Positions 6,498 to 11,135 of a stretch of 11,135 bases of DNA are shown in pieces. This DNA is from Candidatus Saccharibacteria bacterium UBA1944. Its GTDB lineage: Bacteria; Patescibacteriota; Saccharimonadia; Saccharimonadales; Saccharimonadaceae. The stretch spans positions 126,665 to 137,799 of the forward strand of contig DDEW01000008.1 in assembly GCA_002336935.1 (NCBI GenBank). Direction: 5' to 3'. The first letter of the stretch is position 1, and each line of letters opens with the position of its first letter. A program made the translations under genes and the position numbers. The notes beneath the pieces were generated by a model that saw only the letters and a program-made list of their open reading frames with translations, searched no databases and had not been told where the DNA came from.

Positions 6498-7913
6498 ATG
6501 AATATTCGTACTCGTTTTGCACCTAGTCCTACAGGGTTTCTTCATGTTGGCGGCATTCGCACCGCACTTTTCGCATTTTTAGTAGCGCGTCAAGCCGGGG
6601 GCAAATTTGTCTTACGTTTTGAAGATACCGATAAGAAGCGTGAGGTACCGGGGAGCGCGGAACACCTTATATCGAGCTTAAAAGCAATTGGTATTGAGTA
6701 CGATGAGGGTCCTGATATTGGCGGTCCTTTTGCGCCCTACATACAGAGCCAGCGGCTAGATCACTACAAGCAGTGGGCACAAAAGCTGCTTGACGCTGGG
6801 CGTGCCTATGCGGACCCTTATACGCCCGAACAAATACAAGCCTTCCGTGAGCAAGCGCAGGCCAGCAAGCAAGCATTTTTGTACCGCAACTACCGACCAG
6901 AGAACCCACCCGCTTGGGATGGTACCCAACCATTACGGTTCAAGGCTGAGCCCAAAAACTACACGTATCACGATGAGGTGATGGGAGATGTCACCACGAA
7001 TCCCGAGGTGGTTGACGACATTATTTTGATTAAATCGGATGGCTACCCAACGTATAACTTCGCTCACATCATTGACGATGCCGAAATGCAAATCACTCAC
7101 GTCATCCGCGGGCAAGAGTTTATATCGAGTATGCCAAACTACTTAGCGCTCTACGAAGCGCTCGGCATTAAGCAACCAATTTTTGCTCACATGCCACATA
7201 TTATGAACGAGCAAGGAAACAAAAAGCTTGGTAAACGCGACGGTGCCAAAGATGTGCTCGACTATATTCGCGACGGCTATTTGCCAGAAACCATGATGAG
7301 CTTCATTGCTACTATGGGGTGGAATGACGGCACTGAGCAAGAAGTATTCACCAAACAAGAACTCATCGACAAATTTAGCCTCGCAAGGGTGCAACGCTCG
7401 GGCGCACGCTTCGACGAAAAACGTCTACTCTGGATGAATGGCCACTTCATCCGTGAACTCTCACCCGATGAGTTGTATGACCGTAGCGAGTTCTTTTGGA
7501 GTGAAAGTGCCAAAAAGGCTCCAGAACCTTATAAAAAGCAGGTGCTCATGCTCGCTCAAGACCGGCTCAAAACACTCAAAGACCTGCCTGCACTAACAAG
7601 TTATTTCTTTGAAGAACCCGCCCGTGATGATACACTTATCGCTGGCAATAAACAACTCAAAAAATTATCTGAAAACGATATTTCAAATCTGTTAGGACAA
7701 GTCAAAACAAGTTTTGAAGCATTGTCCGAGTGGACTCCAGAGACAATTCAAAACACACTCAACGAATTGTTAGAAAAAACTGGCGAAAAACCAGGTGTGT
7801 TGTTTAGCCTCATCCGCATTGTCACCACTTGGGCACCCTTTAGCCCACAGCTCAACGATACACTTGCGCTCCTCGGTAAACAGAAAACACTGCGGCGACT
7901 CAACCTCGTTTAA
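6498..7913 (+). CDS. gltX: Glutamyl-tRNA synthetase
   Basis: A class I aminoacyl-tRNA synthetase that charges tRNA-Glu with glutamate using ATP. In bacteria lacking GlnRS it also charges tRNA-Gln for later amidation; whether that holds here cannot be seen. The length, 471 residues, is normal. The Rossmann-fold HIGH motif appears as HVGG (16-19) after the conserved FAPSPTG; LRFEDTD follows. The KMSKS motif is KLGKR (243-247) after HIMNEQGN. The helical anticodon-binding domain fills about 310-471. The frame is open upstream to a GTG at 6471, but the family N-terminus (IRTRFAPSPTG) begins right after ATG 6498, and a perfect TATAAT lies between the two starts, so 6498 is the start. A tRNA-Glu gene begins about 3.2 kb downstream. 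It ends in TAA. Confidence 0.96.
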   Translation: MNIRTRFAPSPTGFLHVGGIRTALFAFLVARQAGGKFVLRFEDTDKKREVPGSAEHLISSLKAIGIEYDEGPDIGGPFAPYIQSQRLDHYKQWAQKLLDAGRAYADPYTPEQIQAFREQAQASKQAFLYRNYRPENPPAWDGTQPLRFKAEPKNYTYHDEVMGDVTTNPEVVDDIILIKSDGYPTYNFAHIIDDAEMQITHVIRGQEFISSMPNYLALYEALGIKQPIFAHMPHIMNEQGNKKLGKRDGAKDVLDYIRDGYLPETMMSFIATMGWNDGTEQEVFTKQELIDKFSLARVQRSGARFDEKRLLWMNGHFIRELSPDELYDRSEFFWSESAKKAPEPYKKQVLMLAQDRLKTLKDLPALTSYFFEEPARDDTLIAGNKQLKKLSENDISNLLGQVKTSFEALSEWTPETIQNTLNELLEKTGEKPGVLFSLIRIVTTWAPFSPQLNDTLALLGKQKTLRRLNLV

Positions 7914-7920
7914 CCCAAAA

Positions 7921-7939
7921 ACTACGCTTCTTAAGTAGT
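7921..7939. other. Inverted repeat between gltX and the DUF3048 gene
   Basis: ACTAC (7921-7925) and GTAGT (7935-7939) form a 5-bp stem, with a possible extra TT/AA pair near the loop. No T-run follows, so it is not a typical terminator. It lies about 24 bases upstream of the -10 box at 7963, close to the -35 region, and could be an operator or a weak stem at the gltX 3' end. It may also be chance. Confidence 0.3.
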
Positions 7940-7962
7940 AGCACAGCATTGGTGAAATTTGC

Positions 7963-7968
7963 TATACT
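7963..7968 (+). promoter_or_regulatory. -10 box (TATACT) of the DUF3048-kinase-regulator operon
   Basis: TATACT ends 10 bases before the ATG at 7979, predicting a leader of 3-4 bases without a ribosome binding site. No clear -35 box is present, though an inverted repeat sits where one might be expected. This promoter should drive all three genes to 11060. Confidence 0.65.
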
Positions 7969-7978
7969 AGCCATAAGC

Positions 7979-9073
7979 ATGAAACCACCCAAGAAGCCGC
8001 ACCAGCTGTTACCAAAACTCCATAGCTGGATTCACCGACACCCCAGGCGAACCTACGCGCTTTTGGCGCTCGGTGTGATTCTTGCACTTGGCTTGATTGC
8101 TGCTGCAATACTTTTGACCCCCAAAAACACCCCTCAACCAATCAAGCAAGTGACTGTCACCAAAAAAGCCAAACCAGCACCCGTGTACTATTCGCCCCTT
8201 ACTGGCAACAAAGTAGCTACCCAAGCCGCAACTAAGCAGGCAGTAACCGCCATCATGATCGAAAACAGTCCAGATGCCCGCCCGCAAAGTGGCCTTAAAG
8301 ACGCTGGGATTGTATACGAGGCAATCGCTGAAGGCGGTATAACTCGTTTTTTGGCGCTTTATCAAGAAGCCAAGCCCCAACTGATTGGTCCCGTGCGTAG
8401 CATTCGCATGTACTACGTTGATTGGCTGGCGCCATACCAAGCGAGCGTTGCCCACATAGGTGGCAGCTACGCTGCTCTGCAAGAAGTGCGTAATGGTGGC
8501 TACCGCGACATCGATCAATTTTTCAATGCACCATATTACTGGCGAGCCAACGACCGATACGCACCCCACAATGTCTACACCAGCTTCGAGAAGCTCGATG
8601 CGCTGAACAAGTCCAAGGGCTACACTGAGAGCACCTTCCAAGGCTTTAGCAGAGTCGATGGTAAAGCGAGTACCACACCTACGGCAACAAGTATCGACAT
8701 GAACTTCAGCAGCGCCCTTTTTAACACTCATTACGACTATGACAGCGCCAGCAACACCTACTTGCGCTCTATTGCGGGGGAGCCGAGTAACGACCGCGAA
8801 GCAGGACGTATTTCGCCAAGCGCTGTTGTGGCACTCAAAGTCAATATGGTTACCGTTCTCGAAGATGGCTATCGCCAGAGCATTGAAACAACCGGTAAGG
8901 GCACTGCCTATGTATTCCAAAATGGCACGGTCACCGAGTGTACATGGCAAAAGGATTCGCGCGCTGCGCCGCTGCAACTGATCACAGCAGATGGCAAGCC
9001 GCTGCCTCTCGTGCGCGGTCAAACCTGGATTGGCGCCATACCTAATGGCCAGGGAAGTGTAGCATGGAAGTAA
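7979..9073 (+). CDS. DUF3048 (YerB-like) membrane-anchored protein
   Basis: A 364-residue member of the DUF3048 family, known from the Bacillus lipoprotein YerB; the biochemical function is unknown. The N-terminus is basic, and a signal-anchor segment spans about 26-46, placing the rest outside the membrane. A linker (about 48-75) leads to the DUF3048 core: AIMIENSPDARPQSGL, then VYEAIAEGGITRFLALY, GPVRSIRMYYVDW and HIGGSYAAL. The C-terminal part (about 270-355) carries the family's second domain, with GTAYVFQNGTVTECTWQKDS and a GQTWIGAIP strand. There is no lipobox cysteine, unlike YerB. An open frame reaches back to a TTG at 7949, but TATACT at 7963-7968 lies inside that extension, so ATG 7979 is preferred. 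The last 10 bases overlap the start of the histidine kinase gene, so the two are translationally linked. Confidence 0.9.
   Translation: MKPPKKPHQLLPKLHSWIHRHPRRTYALLALGVILALGLIAAAILLTPKNTPQPIKQVTVTKKAKPAPVYYSPLTGNKVATQAATKQAVTAIMIENSPDARPQSGLKDAGIVYEAIAEGGITRFLALYQEAKPQLIGPVRSIRMYYVDWLAPYQASVAHIGGSYAALQEVRNGGYRDIDQFFNAPYYWRANDRYAPHNVYTSFEKLDALNKSKGYTESTFQGFSRVDGKASTTPTATSIDMNFSSALFNTHYDYDSASNTYLRSIAGEPSNDREAGRISPSAVVALKVNMVTVLEDGYRQSIETTGKGTAYVFQNGTVTECTWQKDSRAAPLQLITADGKPLPLVRGQTWIGAIPNGQGSVAWK
9051..9055 (+). promoter_or_regulatory. Shine-Dalgarno (AGGGA) of the histidine kinase gene
   Basis: AGGGA lies 8 bases before the ATG at 9064, inside the end of the DUF3048 gene. It supports that start and contrasts with the leaderless first genes of transcription units in this window. 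Confidence 0.6.
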
Positions 9074-10647
9074 AAAACGCCAAACCAATCGCCCAAACAG
9101 CACAGAAGAGTGAGCCTAAAGGACCCGTACTATTGAGTGACTACTGGCCGCGCTATCGACGCACGTCACTGGCTACCACTATCGCCATGCAAGTTGTCGT
9201 GGCCTTTGTTGTTAGTCTATCGTTACTCGTTGCAGGCATGAAGCCATATGACCCAGCATTTATTATCACAGTACTCTCTATGTTATTCACGGCGATTACG
9301 CTTAATATTATGCTGCTCGACATTCTACTCGCGCCACATCGCGACCTGGTGACTGCCATCGCAAGTGCAGCTGGCGAAAAAATAGACACGCCACTTGCAA
9401 CGCCCAATACGGTACGCTACATAAAAAGCGGTTTCAAACCAGTGCTACAGTTCGTATACGAGCTTGTTTCCGAAAAAAATAAGCCACAAGCTGACGAATC
9501 GCAATCTTCCGTCACAACTGATGCTAAGCGGCTATCGACTGCGTTTAATCAAACAAAAGCTGGCATTGTTGTGCTCGATGCCAACGGAAGTATCCAATAC
9601 GCGAACAAGCGGGCGCCTGTGACGATTGATACCAAAAACATTCCGAAGCTTGAGCTTTTGTTCGAGAAGGATGGGGAATTCGAAGCGTGGCTGGCAAGCT
9701 GCCGCGACACTGCCGTACATGCTGAAAAGACCTGGCTACGCATACCGAACAAAATTGTCGGCGAAGAAAACCGCCGCATCTTCAATATCACGGCCAACTA
9801 CGAAAAGGAGAGTGCCGCCGAAGTAGTGCTCGTATGTTTTGACAGTACCGATGAATATCAGCCAGAAGATGATGAGTTGGACTTTATATCGTTTGCGGCC
9901 CATGAGTTACGCGGGCCAATTACCGTCATTCGCGGCTACCTTGATGTGCTAGATATCGAAATTGGCGCAGCGCTCGCACCTGACCAAAAGGAATTAATGA
10001 AGCGGCTCATTGTATCGGCGAACCGATTGAGTAGCTACATCAACAATATCCTCAACACTAGCAAATACGACCGGCGACACCTGCAAATTCACCTCGGCGA
10101 AGAATCACTGGCTTCAATTTACGACTCTATCCGCGACGATATGGAACTGCGTGCTTCATCACAAAACCGCCTCCTTAGCGTTAATATTCCCCCTGAACTA
10201 CCCACTATTGCGGCCGACCGCTCAAGCATAAGCGAAGTCATATCAAACCTTATCGACAATGCCCTCAAGTATAGTAATGAAGGTGGCATCGTGAACGTTA
10301 CTGCCGGTGTGAAAGATAATCACGTGATTGTCAATGTGCAAGACAACGGCATAGGTATGTCAGGCAATGTGGTGGGCAATTTGTTCCACAAGTTCTACCG
10401 CAGTCACCGTTCACGCGAAACCGTTGCAGGGACAGGCATCGGACTCTACATCTGCAAAGCAATTGTCGAATCCCACGGTGGAACCATTGGTGTCACGAGT
10501 GTCGAGGGGCAGGGATCTACCTTTAGCTTCACCGTTCCCATCTATGCATCAGTCGCCTCACAGTTACAAGCTAACGACTTTACTAACGCCGGGCTTATAT
10601 CGAGCGGGGATGGATGGATTAAAAATCATGCGAAATATTCGGGGTAA
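9064..10647 (+). CDS. PAS-containing membrane sensor histidine kinase
   Basis: A 527-residue two-component kinase expected to autophosphorylate on His280 and pass the phosphate to the regulator encoded next to it. Two membrane segments (about 35-58 and 65-90) are joined by only a few outside residues, so there is no real extracellular sensor domain. A PAS-like domain (about 154-262, AFNQTKAGIVVLDANGSIQYAN) follows inside the cell. The HisKA H-box is ISFAAHELRGPITVIRGY with His280. The ATPase domain has the N-box NLIDNALKYS (Asn395, Asn399), G1 DNGIG (427-431), the F-box FHKFYR and G2 GTGIG (456-460), so all catalytic motifs are intact. The tail beyond about 495 is not conserved. It overlaps the DUF3048 gene by 10 bases and ends 2 bases before the regulator gene. 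Confidence 0.94.
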   Translation: MEVKNAKPIAQTAQKSEPKGPVLLSDYWPRYRRTSLATTIAMQVVVAFVVSLSLLVAGMKPYDPAFIITVLSMLFTAITLNIMLLDILLAPHRDLVTAIASAAGEKIDTPLATPNTVRYIKSGFKPVLQFVYELVSEKNKPQADESQSSVTTDAKRLSTAFNQTKAGIVVLDANGSIQYANKRAPVTIDTKNIPKLELLFEKDGEFEAWLASCRDTAVHAEKTWLRIPNKIVGEENRRIFNITANYEKESAAEVVLVCFDSTDEYQPEDDELDFISFAAHELRGPITVIRGYLDVLDIEIGAALAPDQKELMKRLIVSANRLSSYINNILNTSKYDRRHLQIHLGEESLASIYDSIRDDMELRASSQNRLLSVNIPPELPTIAADRSSISEVISNLIDNALKYSNEGGIVNVTAGVKDNHVIVNVQDNGIGMSGNVVGNLFHKFYRSHRSRETVAGTGIGLYICKAIVESHGGTIGVTSVEGQGSTFSFTVPIYASVASQLQANDFTNAGLISSGDGWIKNHAKYSG

Positions 10648-10649
10648 CT

Positions 10650-11060
10650 ATGGCAATTAAAAATATATTAGTAATTGAAGATGACCGATTCATCGGTGAA
10701 ATGTACGTGCGTAGCCTGCGTCACGAGGGTTACGATGTTGACTGGGTAGTAGATGGCAACGACGGCATTGTTACGGCGCTCAATAAGCACTACGACGTCA
10801 TGCTCCTCGATATCATGCTACCAGAAAAGCGTGGTACCGAAATCCTCAAAGAACTCCGTGGCAATGGCGAAGACAAGATTGCCGGTACGCGAGTTATTGT
10901 CATGACTAACTTTGATCAAGACACCGAAAGCCGCATTGCCATGCAGCACGATGTAGATGCCTACCTGATAAAGGCAGAAATAACACCGCGCCGCTTGCTC
11001 GAAGTCATTGCACACCTTGACCAACAACCGTCAAAAACGCCCGATCAGCCCCATGCCTAG
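10650..11060 (+). CDS. Single-domain response regulator (receiver only)
   Basis: A 136-residue CheY-like receiver. The acidic pair is in IEDD (Asp11-Asp12), the phosphorylation site is Asp54 in LLDIMLP, the switch Thr86 is in VIVMTN, and Lys108 is in YLIKAE. The receiver fold ends near residue 123, and a short Pro/Gln-rich tail follows, so there is no DNA-binding or enzymatic output domain. Signals must leave by protein contact or by phosphotransfer. The ATG sits 2 bases after the kinase stop; GGGG at 10641-10644, 5 bases upstream, is a likely ribosome binding site, so the pair is translated together. It is the last gene of the operon and ends in TAG. The cognate partner is almost certainly the preceding kinase. 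Confidence 0.94.
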   Translation: MAIKNILVIEDDRFIGEMYVRSLRHEGYDVDWVVDGNDGIVTALNKHYDVMLLDIMLPEKRGTEILKELRGNGEDKIAGTRVIVMTNFDQDTESRIAMQHDVDAYLIKAEITPRRLLEVIAHLDQQPSKTPDQPHA

Positions 11061-11061
11061 C

Positions 11062-11090
11062 TAGACAATAGCTCCTTCATCTGGTAGAGT
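11062..11090 (+). promoter_or_regulatory. Promoter of tRNA-Glu
   Basis: TAGACA (11062-11067, 5 of 6 to TTGACA) and TAGAGT (11085-11090) are spaced 17 bases apart. TGG directly before the -10 box forms an extended -10 element. A start near 11097 would leave about 6 bases before the mature tRNA. The -35 box begins one base after the response-regulator stop codon. Confidence 0.65.
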
Positions 11091-11102
11091 ATGAAGTACT
11101 TT

Positions 11103-11135
11103 GGCCCTATCGTCTAACGGTTAGGACACCAGGTT
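11103..11135 (+). tRNA. tRNA-Glu, 5' part, cut by the window end
   Basis: GGCCCTA forms the 5' acceptor strand, followed by TC and the D-arm GTCTAACGGTTAGGAC, then A, CCAGG as the 5' anticodon stem, and TT as loop positions 32-33. The window ends immediately before the anticodon, so the isoacceptor cannot be read. The acceptor and D-arm sequences are typical of bacterial tRNA-Glu. Confidence 0.85.

Noticed and set aside
8009..9103. 364-codon open frame on the minus strand opposite the DUF3048 gene
   Set aside because: The sense frame matches DUF3048 over its full length and is linked to the kinase. The antisense frame shows no recognisable motif and fits a shadow created by codon bias.
6666..10605. 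Repeated CTTATATCGAGC at 6666-6677 and 10594-10605, with TTATATCGAG again near 7120
   Set aside because: A few shared 10-12-mers are expected by chance in 11 kb. All three lie in coding sequence and two encode the same short peptide by codon preference.
62..11060. UGA-to-glycine recoding as in some CPR bacteria
   Set aside because: gltX, xth, the kinase and the regulator are all full length under the standard code with no in-frame TGA.

Overview
The window reads as a compact, gene-dense bacterial chromosome segment, most likely from a Patescibacteria (CPR) lineage and probably Saccharibacteria (TM7). That assignment is an inference from gene content: a PEGA-domain protein with a propeller-like tail, a sortase with a long cytoplasmic arm, a DUF3048 protein, and a divergent NAD(P)H-hydrate-dehydratase-like protein. 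The spacing is also tight, with overlapping genes. The standard genetic code fits: GluRS and exonuclease III are full length without in-frame TGA. All ten genes end in TAA or TAG and none in TGA. No mobile element, CRISPR array or phage gene is visible.

Layout. 62-859: exonuclease III. 938-1675: HAD-superfamily phosphatase, overlapped by 47 bases by 1629-2441, a carbohydrate-kinase/NAD(P)HX-dehydratase-fold protein that seems to lack the family's GxGD catalytic motif. 2479-2565 (minus): tRNA-Leu(CAA), complete with encoded CCA. 2637-3887: membrane-anchored sortase, converging with the PEGA-domain protein at 3884-5344 (minus) so closely that their stop codons interlock. 5473-6453: single-pass membrane protein of unknown function with a basic cytoplasmic arm. 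6498-7913: glutamyl-tRNA synthetase. 7979-11060: a three-gene operon of DUF3048 envelope protein, PAS-containing membrane histidine kinase and single-domain response regulator. 11103 to the end: the 5' part of a tRNA-Glu with a good promoter.

Expression signals are the most striking feature. For five or more transcription units a clear -10 box (TATACT, TATAAT, TAGAAT) ends only 6-10 bases before the best-supported ATG, so the mRNAs should be leaderless or nearly so. In contrast, genes inside the operon (histidine kinase, response regulator) have purine-rich Shine-Dalgarno-like sequences. This pattern also corrects several starts: the conserved N-termini of gltX, the DUF3048 gene and the PEGA gene begin at the ATG just after the -10 box, not at upstream GTG or TTG codons.

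Functionally the window combines DNA repair (exonuclease III), translation (GluRS, tRNA-Leu, tRNA-Glu), metabolite-repair-like and phosphatase functions, and a block of cell-envelope genes (sortase, PEGA protein, unknown membrane protein, DUF3048 protein) next to a two-component system that may monitor the envelope.
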